A stretch of DNA of 64,000 nucleotides, from positions 444,001-508,000 of the forward strand of contig NC_064004.1 of the NCBI RefSeq assembly GCF_932276165.1, read 5' to 3'. The stretch comes from Plutella xylostella (Eukaryota > Arthropoda > Insecta > Lepidoptera > Plutellidae). The translations under genes were made by a program, and so were the position numbers. Positions within the stretch are counted from its first letter, which is position 1; every line of letters begins with the position of its first letter. Below the pieces are notes generated by a model that ran no database searches, was not told where the DNA came from, and saw only the letters and a list, made by a program, of their open reading frames with translations. Below are positions 30,601 to 42,525 of the stretch, in pieces.

Positions 30601-33600
30601 GTATAAAAAGACCCGGTACCTCTGTCCTCTATTAGAAATGAAGCTATCATAGAACCTGTCAGCCACTAACCTGGCACGTGTCCCTCCCCTCCTCCCCGCC
30701 GGCGCACACGAAGCTGCGGTGCAGCGTGAAGCGCGGGCCGAGCCGCGTGCGCTGCAGCTGCTGCTGGCACCGCGCCGCCGCCGCCATGTTCACTACCACG
30801 CGCTTGAGGACCGAGTGCTTCTACAGGGTGCAGCTGTCTTATGTAGTTCCATGGGATAGCGAGGATGGGGCTACTCCTCCATTGGAAAGGGGGGATCCTC
30901 TGACTAAGCTACCTCGAGGTTGTATTCATCGGTGCCAGCTGCAATACCTACATACTAGATTCCTGCAACCTGTGGATTTTTGCTTCATTGCCATCTATCG
31001 GTACTTCTTCTACTAACTAAGAAGCTTGGCATTGGAAAGTCTCTGGCTACCGCTGGACAGGCAGGCGTCTAGAGCCTAGCGAGTCACCTAGAGAGTAGCT
31101 TACTAAAACAAACGTCCCAAATATTTAGGTCTGGTCGCATTGACACACGCTAAGCGACTATCTAGTATCTAGGCGTTAAGCGCTCATTCCGCATTTGCAA
31201 AGCGCTCTAAGCGCCAAATGCGGCCGGTTGCAACGATTTTAGAGTCATTGTTGGCAGCATGCCTGTGCGTCCTGAGCCTTTCTCTATAAAACCCCCTCAT
31301 CCACTCACCTGACATGTATCTTTCCCCTCCTCCCCGCCGGCGCACACGAAGCTGCGGTGCAGCGTGAAGCGCGGGCCGAGCCGCGTGCGCTGCAGCTGCT
31401 GCTGGCACCGCGCCGCCGCCGCCATGTTCACTACCACACGCTTGAGGACCACGAGCTTCTACAGGGGGCTGCTGACCTATTTAGTCCAAGGATAGCGAAG
31501 GTGTGGCCAACTCCTCCATTGGAAAGGATGGAACCTCGTACCAAGCTTGGTGTCTATCTATGGCATTTAGCTAACTGCAATACTTCGATACCGCAATGTA
31601 GAACCAGCACATTTTCGCTTTATCTACCATAATGTCGGTAGTATTCCTATTTTCTTCTTTAAAGAGCCAAGTGGGTGCAGCAATGCACCTCTGCCTACCC
31701 CGCAAGGGAGTACATTAGTACAAGGCGTGAGTGCGTGTGTTTTTACTGAGCAGACAAACGTCTGTATAGTCTGTATTTATTGTAGCTAGCTAGCTTCCAT
31801 ACCGCCATCGCCATGTAGAACTAGCAGATTTTCGTTTTACTGCCATCTGTCGGTAATCCTCGGTACCTCTTCTCTTCGCTTAAGCTTACTTTGGAACCTT
31901 GGCATTTAGAAACTCTCTTTTTTCCTACATCTAGTTACTGACCTGACAAGTATCCCTCCCCTCCTCCCCGCCGGCGCACACGAAGCTGCGGTGCAGCGTG
32001 AAGCGCGGGCCGAGCCGCGTGCGCTGCAGCTGCTGCTGGCACCGCGCTGACGGCACCATGTTGACGACTACTCGTTTGAGGATGACGGCGTAGCGGCCCG
32101 CTTGACCTGCGACAAGAAAGAAAAAAAACAAATATCGTTAAAAACTCAAAGATTGTTTCTGCAACAGAGTGAGTAACTAAAGTGGTGACAGTTACAGAGA
32201 GAGTGGCCTCCACACTAGGATGCCTGTGACGTGGTTGGTATGGGGACAGGAAAGGCAGAAATTTTATGTATGCAGATGCAATGTGTGAATTTTATGGCAT
32301 ACCTAAACCCTCCAATCCTAGAACAGGCCCATGTCCTGAAGTGAACTGTTTTTGCTTTTTGAGTACTTAGTGAGAAAATTATGGAGCAGTGAAGGTGTTG
32401 TCACTCCTGCATTGAAAAGGGAGGATTCTCCGACGAAACTGGGTGTTTAGCTAGTTTGACCAGAGCCTTACAGTGATGGTTAAGGAAATGACAGGAATTT
32501 ATATGTATTGCAATTGCAACTAGCTGCATGCAACACTTCGATACCGCGATGTAGTTACTTACCTCACATTTTCACTTCCATCCCATCTATCGATATCCTT
32601 CCATAACTCTTCTACAGCATAACAATCCATCCCACACATACCACCAAACAAACACTCACCAAACAGCTGCCTCCCCCACCCGTTAGCCACGCAGTCTTGC
32701 CTCCCCTCGAAGCTCTCGCCCGGGTCCGGCAGGCAGATGACGTCGATGTGTTGGTCCGGGACCACGGGCTCGGAGAGACGGAGGAGCGCCACGTCGTTCC
32801 AGAGACTCTTGGGACGGAAGTCTGGGGGAGAGGTTTTAATTATTTAATTTATTTACACTCAAGATTTCGGGTATGAACGTCAGATTCCAAGTAAGTACGT
32901 CAGATTCCATCGACGTCATTTTCCAACAAGGTCAGATTTTCAGTTGGTACAATAGATATAGTTAGTAAAACTAGGATAAGTCTGTATTAAGATATAAACT
33001 ATTCACACTGAAAAATACAAAAAGTAGACCAACAAGATTCAAGAGTAGAGTGTTTCAGATGTTTTATTTGTTGAAACGCTTTCTAATGACGTTGTATCAT
33101 AGATATTTTTAGTGTGACTATAGTTTATCTTATACACACGAGATCGTAAAATCCTAGTATTTGTAATGAAAAGCGCAGTGTTTATTTAAGGGTCCTATCC
33201 AGGGTGCCTGAGGCAGGGTTTGGCTAATGGGCCGAGGGACTAAATCACTAACTACTTAACAAGGGCGTCTTTCAACTATTACCTTCATGTATCACCATTT
33301 CGCGCACCCCTCGCTCCTGGTGTGGTAACCGCTCCTTGCTGGTCTGCGTGTCCCACTCGCCCGCCCGGATCTTCAGAGAGGAGGGGGGGTATCTGGGGGT
33401 GAGATAATAATATGCTGGTGAGAAATATTTAGGTAACTAGACAAGATTTTGAATAACTACTAGGTAGTTGTAGGCAGGTAACATCACCAAAAACGATTCA
33501 GGCAACCTTTAATTTTAGGGTGCACGAAAAGTTTCCTCGAGTGACGTATCTTGTGTTCCTTATTGTAGTTATACGTCAAGCGCATTGTGGGCACTCACAC

Positions 33601-36600
33601 ATTACTCTGAACCCTTTCACCACGGTGCCAAAACGTGCCTTTAGTGTTTATCACCGAAACGCTAAGTACCTAAGTATAGTCTTCCTTTCACCGCTGCAAC
33701 CACCATCATTTTTACTACAAGATTTTCGATATTTCTATAACATATAGGTAATTATGGTATACATACTTGGCAACAACATGCGCGCCAGTCAGTACCACCT
33801 CCGTGTCTACGAGCACCCCCACGCCGACGTACTGGTCCGCCGAGTCCAGGAGCGCCACCACCCAGGGGTACTCGCCGAAGCCGGCTTCTAGACCCTGGGG
33901 AAGAAGGGGGAATGGGTGATTTTTAATATACCTAGCTACAGGTAGTAAATAACAGGAAGGTCCCGCGTGCTTCTTTTTGCTATATTTATTAATCCAGGGT
34001 ATCATGCAGTTTCCTGCATACCTTTCATCACAATTCGATCAGTAGCTTTTACGTGAAAGAGTAGACAGACAGAGCTGCTAGGTAGTGGCTGTTTGTTTAG
34101 TCCAGCTTTTATTGGTTTACAGACAACATAATATTAATATTGTGTTGTGTGACTATGAAAAAGTGTAGGTACGTAATACAAACTTGACTACGTGCCTATT
34201 TTCACACAAAAACATAAGTTGTTGTTTTGTTTGAACCGTCGCGAACTGCCAAATTTAACTCTGTCTGACTACTTATATACATATTTTAACAAAGAATAAT
34301 TCTAGATAGAATTCAGATAAGTAATCTAGGTCCAGTCCAACTCACCGAACCCCCAGTAACAGTGAAATCTATCCCACCAACATTCCTCACCCCGCAGCCG
34401 CGCGGGGCGGGCGCGGGGGTGGGCGCGGGGCGCGGGGCGGGCAGCACGGCCGTGCAGCACTGCTCCACGCTCTCTTGGCACTCGTGGTTGTCGCCTAGTC
34501 TGGAGGGGAAGGGGGGGTTAGAGGGTCATAGAGAATGGAAGTGGTTTAGGTAGGATGAGCCCCTGAGTCACCTGAGGCCTATGTGCAAAATAAGGTTCTA
34601 CCTTTTTTGGCATAAGATTTATTTGCCTAATCTCGTATTGCATAGTAACGTTTGGTCAAAGTCTCGTTACGCCGAAAATCGTATGGCATAAATCTCGTTT
34701 AGTAAAAAGTTATTTCGCATAACATTGTTTAGCCTAATAATGGTATGGCCAAATCTTGAATAGCCTAATAATGCTATGGCATAGGTTTATTAGGTTTATA
34801 CAAAGTAATAATATTCGTTTGGCTTTAACTTTGACGGAGCATCTCCCTACATAGCGCAAACTGGTGCCTTGTATTGTTTCCGCTGTTTGGAAAACGCTCC
34901 GCTCCGCTTCGCTGCGCTCCGCTTAGGTTTTGATGAACATGTGCACCTAACACGCTCCTCCTCGCTTTGCTCGTCGTCGCACCTATTTTTAGGTTTCGAT
35001 CTCATGGGGTTTGTAATAATTATATTGGTCGTTAACTTTCGATTTTTTGATCATACAATATCGTGATTTTCGGGATGTAGGAGAAAAATACCACAATTTG
35101 TACATTTACTACATACTTAATATATTATTTATTAAGATAACATTACGAGAAACAAGATTATACATAGGTATAGACGAACATAAATTTGAGCAAACGAAAC
35201 TTAGGTGTTTAAAGATTGTGCCTAAAGAGTTTTAGACGAAACGAGCCTTATGCCACATAAGTCTTGGCAAAGTGATGGTTCGGCCAAAAAAGTTTAGACC
35301 ATACGAGTTATGCGAAATGAGTTTTGGTCAATAAAGATTATGCGAGATGAGCGGAACCCGCAAAATAAGGGTCGATTGTTAGATAGGTGATGTTGATAAT
35401 AATGAGTAGCTGCTTATGTCTTTTAGATCTAGCAGCCCGTACATTTTATAGATAGCTCTATAATAATTTAAACCCGACTGCCTAGCGTGGATATTAAAGG
35501 AGGCCCGTGTCCCAGAGGCTACAGTAGATTTTTGTGGCTACGTAGTAGGTACAGTGTGTTGTAGATACTCCTATCTAATACTCGTAACTAGATACTTATA
35601 TATTTACTTAACTTCACGTTTTGCCAAAATATGTGATATTCCGGCTTGATTAAAATATGTGAAAGCTACCTCAGACAGGCATCAGGCAAGTCGGTTATTA
35701 ATCGAAAGTTTTATTGATCAACAATCAACCTGCTTTGCTAATTTTACTTAACCCTTTAACTGATGATGGCAATATACGTGCCACCATCTTATAGGCCTGA
35801 GAATTCTAAAAGTTTATTCGATCTTGCTACTGGAAACGTCACTAATACATAGCTGAATGCACATCAGTATTTTTTTTCTTCAATCAAATCAATTAGTAGT
35901 GCCAACATTAAAAAAAAAATTCCCTTGAAAAAAAATTGCCTCATTTCAAAAGTACAAAGTTTATTTAAAAATATCTCATCAATCCTGCAGATAAAAATGT
36001 GAGTAACCTTCTTTTTTTATATAAACATGTAGTATAGAAGACGATATGATCACTATTTATAAAAAAAATCGACATTTTTTATTCGATTTTCCATTTTTTT
36101 GTGGTGGCCATATATATGCCACTATCAACTTGTAGGTACCTACATGGTGGCAATATAATGTACACCGCCAGTCCAAACCCCGGCAAAGCTCCGCTCCCTC
36201 CCTGCTTCCTCCAGACAACGATCCACAATGAAGCGGAACAAAGTCCCACCAGATGATGCCACCGCCCATGAGCCGGAAGACATGCCCGGCACTCCAGATG
36301 GCACGACTTCCGAAGATGACCCGGAAGAACCGGACCCAGAACAAGCTTCCACCCAAAACGATTCGGTGAGGGCACCCACAGGCGACGACGCTCCACCCAG
36401 CTCGACGGCACCACCGTCCCCACCCCCACCAGCCTGCCAATCTCCCCCACCCACCAAACCCCCAAGCACCTCAAGACCAACACCAGAGACTCCACACCGA
36501 AGTCCCCCAGCCACAAGACCCCAAAGTGCCTCAACATCTGCACCAACATCTCCCCAACATCAAAGCCACCCAGCTGTAAGAGCACCAAGCAACGAAGAAC

Positions 36601-39600
36601 CAACCGCATCCCCCAACACACCAGACAAGCCAGACGAAAATGAACCCCCGGACCCCCCGTCCCCAGACCCAGACTCGGACGAAGATGAGACCGACTGGAA
36701 AAAACAAGAATGGACCCAGAAACCAGATCAGCCACCCTGATACTCCGAAAGTTCAATCCCCAAAACAGCCTCCAAACACGAAACCTCCGCCCCACCCCTC
36801 TCTACTCTTCAGCGATGACGCACCAAACACCACTGTGGACCAAACCAATTTATACCAAGCCATGATTTCTTCTTTAGTGGTTGGTGTATAATTTCTCGAT
36901 CCTACTTGTACAGCGTATAAATTAGTTTGGTCCACAACAATGTCCAGCACGTCATCACCAAAGAACAAAGAAAAGCAGGTCAGAGGCCCCGCTCCGCCCG
37001 GAAGCCGCTCCGAAGACCGAACCCTCGGAGCACCAAAGCAGCCGAGATCCGGCCCCTGGGTCCACTCCTGCTCCCCCCAACCAGTCCCATCCTCACCCGA
37101 ATCCGAAGACGAGAAATCCGAAAGCTCACCCCCATCCAACCCATCCGGCATGCTAGAGGATGCAACCGGCTCCGCGCCACCTGGCACTCCCGCAGCCGAG
37201 CGGCCCCGCCGCCGGGGAGACACCAGTGCAGACACCGAAGCACCCCGAGGTCCTGCAGCCGAAAGACCTCGACACAGAGCCTCCGGTGCCTATCCCGAAG
37301 CGCCCGGAAGTCCAGCAAGTGAAGGAGACCGACAAGCCGATGAGGACGGAGACGACAGCGCCGCCGAACCAAGCAGAACGCCACCACCTGCAAGCACCCT
37401 CACCAAACCACCCCGGGCAGAAACCCGTTCCGAATACGACTCCCCCAAACCATCCCCAGAAACCGCACCATCCGGAACACCAAACGCGTCCCCCAACTCA
37501 TGGGCAACAGCATCATCCGACAAGACCCCACTCCGCCTCACTCCACTCATTGCAGATCACTATCCAAAAGAAACAAAGAAAAAACAAAACTCCACCAAAG
37601 TTCAAACCGGCAGTGTACATTATATTGCCACCATGTTTTTTTCATATAAAATATATATATTTTTTAAAAATTTATTCGAATTTTAATAAAGCTTTACATA
37701 TATAACCCATACCCAAAGTTTCATTTTTCTGCTACACTTGGATCCCTCTGCTGGTTAAAGGGTTAATACAAAACAGTGTTATCGATTTATAAAACCCACA
37801 AAATGAGATTGAAATGGAAGTTACTTAATCGATTTGGTCATTAAGGATTTGGGTCAGTTTGTTTATTTTATTTTAGTTATTTTAGTTAGATGTTTACAAA
37901 TCATAATACCTATTGGGTAATTAATAAAATTATATGGGATGGACGTGTTGGTCTACATTGTAGGTCCCAAAATGGTACGGAATCTATGGCTCACCTCCTC
38001 ATATAGGAGAACTTTTTTTACTAACTACCTATTACCTACACAAACCTTTGAAATCGTAAGCCGAACAGATTTGAGGATCCGATGAGAAGACTTATGATGT
38101 TCCTCAATCCTCTGACATCTGACGTCTCGTTGTGATTCACGCTACACCGTGTCTCAACGGAGCAGAACCCTGGCCGAAGCACTTTTTTATTAAGGTTCAT
38201 GGCTGACAGTGACCCCAGCCGGGGCACAGCCCGGTCGAGACACGGTGTAGCGTGAATCATCCTTTATAGACAGCAGCGACCATAACAGAGGTACTTATTG
38301 GCTGATAGTAATGTCTACCTGATGTCCAGCTGCCCCCACCCCGTCACGGACTCGTTGTTGGCCTGCACCCCCTGCAGCGCCGCGTCGCACAGGTAGTAGG
38401 GCACGCACTGGCACTCCGCCCCGGACCCGTCTACGAATGTGGATATGCCTTCTGTGGGCTTCACTGTGAGCTGAAATAGGGGGGTTTTGGGTTTAGTAGT
38501 GTTTAGAAATTATCGGCGCGCGACAAACCTTGGGAAAGCTTAGTGTTTGGTTTGTCACAGATACGGCAAGAAGGTTTAGAAATGTGTACTGTATTGTAGC
38601 TGATTCTTTAAAGGTTCATAGGAACAACGTAAGTACATAGACCAATGTGGTGAACATAATTTATTTAGATTCCCTTGGATGTGAGGAGTAAGGAGCGGGT
38701 GGAATGTATGTGTCGAAACCTCGCGACAACATTGCAGCTTCAATATGATTCGATCTAAAGAAGTAATTCTAAAGTCAAAAGGGTCACACTCACACGATTG
38801 ATGCTTACGATGAATAAGTAAACCCATTTTGACTAGAACGAATGCTATTGAAGCTGCAGATCAGAAAATCCCCGTAGATTTCTGGTGGTCAACAACACTC
38901 ACATCCTCAAGCCGCGGCGTAGTATTAACATCCCCGGTGGTGGGTGGAGGGCCGAAGATGTCGTTGAGCACGCCCCTGGTCGATGGTCTGGCTGCGGGCC
39001 AGGGTCACAAGGAGGAGCAGACAGGGGAGATACACTTATTATATAACTAAGTACACTCGCGAGCAATGATAAAGTTCCACCCACTATAAGTAAGAAAGTA
39101 TCTAAGTTGCTGCTAAGTTGCTATGTCACTGGAACGTTTTGCTCGCGAGTCGAGTTTATAAATAGTAATCCCAAAATCCGCAAAGGTTTATGAAGGCCTA
39201 GCACAAGCCAAGACGTGAGAAAAGCTTTGTCACGTCACGCTCATATCACAACGCGTAACTTCGAGAGCGAGTAACTAACTACGACAGACTTACTTTTGTC
39301 ACGTCTTGATGTCAGCGTCTTGGTCCTGTCTAACAACTCACATCCTCAAGCCGTGGCGTAGTATTGACATCCCCGGTGGTGGGCGGCGGGCCGAAGATGT
39401 CGTTGAGCACGCCCTGGTCGATGGTCTGGCTGCGGGCCAGGGTCGCCAGGAGGAGCAGCCAGGGGAGATACTTATATACTTAACTACACTAGCGAGCTAT
39501 TAAAAACTTCCACCCACTATAAGTACCTAAGTAAGTATCTAAGTTGTTATGTCACTGGAACTTTTTGCTCGCGAGTGTAACTATAAATAGCAATCCCAAA

Positions 39601-40029
39601 ATCCTCAAATTTTTCCACAGAGCGCAATTATTATTATTATTTCGTTTATTTTCAAAAACATATTATAATAGGTACAGGTAGTTTACAACAAATACGCGCA
39701 CGCCAAGACGAGACAAGAGTTTTGCGTCACGCTCTTAGCACAACGCGCATCTTCAGGGCTAGTGGCACGGGGCGCTTTTAAGATGTGACAAAAGTTTTGC
39801 ATCGCGCTATTCGCGCTCACTCACATCCCGCAGCCTCAAGAGCGAGCGCGGCGGAAAACTCTTGTCACGTCTTGGTCCCTGGTGGTCTAACACTCACATC
39901 CTCAAGCCTTGGCGTGGTGTTAACATCCCCAGTGGTGGGCGGAGGGCCGAAGATGTCGTTCAGCACGCCCTGGTCGATGGTCTGGCTGCGGGCCAGGGTC
40001 ACCAGGAGGAGCAGCCAGGGTAGGGACAT
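27699..40029 (-). CDS. Clip-domain serine protease homolog (catalytically dead), eight exons, 390 aa
   Basis: Exons in order: 40029-39898, 38470-38319, 34499-34346, 33894-33767, 33392-33283, 32821-32660, 32106-31943 and 27869-27699. Together they give 1,173 nt in phase. The product has a signal peptide (MSLPWLLLLVTLARS), a clip domain (CQCVPYYLC ... ECQESVEQCC), a Pro/Ala-rich linker, then a trypsin-like domain. His (LTGAHVVA) and Asp (LWNDVALLRL) are present, but the GDSGGP motif reads GDGGAP, so the catalytic Ser is Gly. This is the PPAF-2/SPH type, a secreted haemolymph cofactor in prophenoloxidase activation; the role is inferred from the family. The start at 40027-40029 is preferred over an in-frame ATG at 40047 because a splice acceptor (GATTCCAG) lies between them. 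Exons 1 and 7 have extra degenerate copies in the introns. Intron 3 holds a foldback element and a piggyBac-like element. Confidence 0.9.
28264..31458 (-). repeat. Tandem array of six copies of protease-homolog exon 7
   Basis: Copies at 28264-28413, 28915-29064, 29464-29613, 30013-30162, 30671-30820 and 31309-31458 follow the intact exon (31943-32106). Each is 150 nt and open from KHSVLKR or similar to TCQ. Each keeps the donor (CAG then GTNAGT) but has lost the first 14 nt and the in-phase acceptor; an in-frame TAG sits at that edge in every copy. Spacing is 549-658 bp. Units at 28915 and 29464 look identical over the whole 549 bp. The copy at 28264 shares the MVPSARC-encoding core with the intact exon, while the next five carry MAAAARC or a one-residue variant. 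Confidence 0.85.
31663..31740 (+). repeat. SINE tail fragment
   Basis: AAGTGGGTGCAGCAATGCAC through CAAGGCGTGAGTGCGTGTGT also forms the 3' part of the SINE at 50794-51055. Here it is inside the protease-homolog exon-7 array. Confidence 0.55.
34596..35359. mobile_element. Foldback element with a degenerate 15-17-bp periodic motif, flanked by a direct repeat
   Basis: The direct repeat GCAAAATAAGG flanks it (34585-34595 and 35360-35370). If the ends are GGTTC, the target duplication would be the 8-bp CAAAATAA. The left arm is a run of units of the form GGCATAA/GCCTAAT/GGCCAAA followed by about eight A/T-rich bases. The right arm holds the same motif in reverse (TTATGC, TTTGGCC, TTATGCGA). It lies in protease-homolog intron 3. 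No coding sequence. An 8-bp duplication would suit hAT, but the family is unknown. Confidence 0.5.
36228..36855 (+). pseudogene. piggyBac-like transposase N-terminal fragment, left arm
   Basis: This arm encodes a Pro/Ser/Asp-rich segment (MKRNKVPPDDATAHEPEDMP ... DSDEDETDWKKQEWTQ). A frame change near 36730 follows, then LLFSDDAPNTTVDQTNLY, the conserved LFFxDDxLxxIVxQTNLYA start of the piggyBac DDD domain. Similarity breaks off just after QTNLY. Confidence 0.7.
36830..37550 (-). pseudogene. piggyBac-like transposase N-terminal fragment, right arm
   Basis: On the minus strand, SDDAVAHELGDAFGVPDGAV and, in a second frame, DSGEDGTGWGEQEWTQ then FFGDDVLDIVVDQTNLYAVQ match the left arm at the protein level. 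This copy reads about 20 residues further across the central spacer (to KEEIMAWY) before entering the reverse of the left arm. At least one frameshift near 37290 splits it. Confidence 0.7.
38133..38260. mobile_element. MITE with GATTCACGCTACACCGTGTC ends
   Basis: The ends GATTCACGCTACACCGTGTC and GACACGGTGTAGCGTGAATC are perfectly complementary. It lies in intron 3 of the protease homolog. Confidence 0.7.
38903..39470 (-). repeat. Two degenerate copies of protease-homolog exon 1
   Basis: Copies at 39342-39470 and 38903-39032 repeat the signal-peptide exon (LPWLLLL, ARSQTIDQG, FGPPPTTGDVNTT) and keep its donor. Both lost the ATG: MSLPW became KYLPW and VYLPC. The second also has an extra C that shifts the frame. 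The lost 5' edge of each copy lies within about 20 bp of a MITE of the CACTCGCGAGCAATGA family. Confidence 0.85.
39053..39150. mobile_element. MITE, same family, copy 2, next to a degenerate exon-1 copy
   Basis: ACACTCGCGAGCAATGATAA and CGTTTTGCTCGCGAGT flank the repeat. It abuts the lost 5' edge of the exon copy 38903-39032. Confidence 0.7.
39485..39578. mobile_element. MITE, same family, copy 3, next to a degenerate exon-1 copy
   Basis: ACACTAGCGAGCTATTAAAA and CTTTTTGCTCGCGAGTGT flank the repeat. It abuts the lost 5' edge of exon copy 39342-39470. Confidence 0.7.
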
Positions 40030-40489
40030 TGTTCTGGAATCATCCATAGGAAGTAAGTACGGTCAGGCGTAGAGAAACCTGACCCTCCGCACATAGTTAC
40101 AATGCTTCTGAGTGGGGTCAGGTTTCTCTGCCCCTTACTACTATCCTAGGTATTATTTAGACGACCGGATGGTGTAGGTCACTGTCATATATTTTTGTTA
40201 TTAAGACGACCAAATCGTCAACAAGCAACTAACTTTATAAAACCTCACCATGTAACCTAGTTTTAAAACACAAAAATTGTTAATATCTGTTAAGTTAGTT
40301 TAAGTTTACTGTAAACTTTTTTGGGAAATAAATACATTTTTATTTATTTTTTATTTTATTTTATTATTTTAAGATTAACAAACAATAGTACATTATATTT
40401 AAGCTAATGGTATTATACACATTAAATAGTAACGAATGTACTACCAACACAGTTAACCACAGATTACCAAAAAAGAATTTTATGAGTAA

Positions 40490-42525
40490 ATTATACAGTT
40501 GGGCAGTTCTTCTTTTTAACCTACATAACTTAGTCTCCATCAGTTGTGAAGAAAAAATCATGAGTTTTTCAAATATTTATTTATTTATTTATATTTCAGC
40601 GTGCATTGTACTAAAAACACAACGGCTGTGTACGTTTACAAAAATATAAATTTATATTTTTGTATTTAAAATTACGTTACAGAGTGGTAAATCCGCGTGA
40701 CAGAGGTGTATTTCATACGAATCTTGGCTGTCTCCCGCCACTTCGTCCTGCGCATATTTGATAATGTTACAAAAAATATATATGACGACATAAAATATAA
40801 AAATTTATTTAAACTCCAGAAGATATTACCTATTTAGTAAAACAAAATATATATTTTTAAATGATTTCAGAAATATTTTAAAAAAATGTTAAAAATTTGT
40901 CTCTTACTACCTAATGTTTTAGTAGTTACATTCTGTCACGTAGGTTGCCATTTAAAATATTTGTTTGAGCCACTCGTCCTTATTGCCATCGATCAGAGTT
41001 TAAGGTCTTCTTTTCCCCTTGGTAAGATTTCCCCTTTGAGATCCAGACACCGCGTATCGGCCACCCGCAAAGTGTGACAGGAGGTGCGTGTGTTTATTCG
41101 GCGACAGCTTCGTCACGTAGGTAATTGTTAAAATAAAATGCAATTAAATTATTATTTTGTTATTTACTCATTGGTAATAACAATTACTTTGCAATCAACA
41201 TGTGAATATTACACTTTATGTTACTGTTTAAATGCTAATCGACTTTTCAACACATTTTACCCCTCTGTCACACGACAAATCTGTCACATTCTTACGAAAC
41301 ACTCCAACCTGGGGAAATTCATCAAAGAAAAATTGAAGAGAAACTGTACGTTTTGGTTAAAGTAAGAAGCGAAAGGAACGTCCAATACACTTGCGCTGCA
41401 TTAATAAAAAGTTTCGTTTGTGAAAAAGGTAATTTCGTGCTATTGTTCTCAAGAACAGACGATGAATGTGGTAGACTGTTTAATATGGTGGAGAATGATT
41501 TATCGGATGTTTGATGATAACATTAAAGTCCTTCCAGCTTCTAAGGCAATTAAAAAAGGAAAGAGTATTTTTTTCAAGTTCTAAGAGCCACTGCTGTATT
41601 TTCGAAATATGGCTGGTTAAAACTTTAACAAATTACGTAATTTTCCATTATGTTACTTAAATTTTAGGTTGCCGAAAATATTATTTGTGCAGATAAACAC
41701 TATTTTATGTAGTTGGAACAAATTTGTCCTTTAAGTTCCTGAAATACGGATATTTCACTCTCCAGAGGTTCTCAAGTGTGATTTCATTAGTTATACTAAT
41801 AATAAAGATATCTCCAGTAATTTTTTTGACTAACTTGAAACCATAATGATTTATAAGTAAGTTACTAAATTATTATTTTTAAATAAAACTGTTTTATTCC
41901 AAAACACTGCCGCATATTTAATAGAATAACAACTATGTCACATCGTTTACCACTCTGTAACGATTGGTGTCTCCTGGTAGTCAACTTATTTTTGGTCGTT
42001 TATATGTTCTGTTATAAATAGTGCAACTTTGGAAAAATCATATTAAATTTAGTCATTGATGTTAACGTCTATGCTGTTAAGTTTTTGACTGTAATTATTA
42101 GCGAAAAAATATTTATAGCAAAAACAAGCTTCATTTTAGCTGAAATTGTGACAGAGTGGTAATAACGACTTAATAAATATTTTGTTATTACTAAAAATCC
42201 ATTCCTTCATATGTTTTCTAAAATGGTATTTTGTTTATTAACGTATCAAAAAAGTTTCATTTTGATCGACGAAGACTATTTCGTTAAAATAAAATAATAG
42301 ATTCTGTGACGAAGGTGTAATTTTCTTAGCCTTATCCACGTATTATGTTCTGAAAATCTTGAAAAAATACTTAAACTTCGCGGCCAACCACCTTTTTCGA
42401 TAGAATAGAAATGTAGCTATCATAAAAATTATTAGAGTTCACCAAAAAGCTAAAGTTATTTTTTTCAAATTCGGGATATTTTTTTATCCATTATGTAGGT
42501 TAAAAAGAAGAACTGCCCAGTTATC
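40490..42525. mobile_element. About 2-kb TIR element with scattered GACAGAGTGGTAA motifs
   Basis: Ends TGGGCAGTTCTTCTTTTTAA (left, from about 40498) and its reverse complement (right, about 42498-42522) match over about 30 bp. Between them the motif GA/TCAGAGTGGTAA or its reverse recurs at about 40680, 40700, 41262, 41280, 41950, 42150 and 42305 in both orientations. No long ORF. Very AT-rich. It lies upstream of the protease-homolog coding start, inside its putative first intron. Confidence 0.5.

Larger units (their letters stand above)
35752..37762. mobile_element. Non-autonomous piggyBac-like element built as a foldback
   Basis: TTAA flanks both ends (35748-35751 and 37763-37766), and the termini begin CCCTTTAAC on both strands, as in insect piggyBac-like elements. 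Subterminal GATGGCAATATA/TATATTGCCACCAT repeats occur near both ends. The inside is two opposed copies of the transposase N-terminal region (36143-36855 plus, 36912-37634 minus), meeting at a spacer of about 57 bp. The catalytic core is missing, so it needs a transposase in trans. Confidence 0.75.

Noticed and set aside
28264..31458. Mutually exclusive alternative exons in the protease homolog
   Set aside because: The copies have no in-phase acceptor and a TAG at the edge, so normal inclusion would break the frame; kept as an array of degenerate copies unless RNA shows otherwise.
36057..37705. Many long frames on both strands of the piggyBac-like element
   Set aside because: Only the frames that give DDD-domain start motifs (LFF/SDD...QTNLY) are meaningful; the others are GC-rich antisense shadows.
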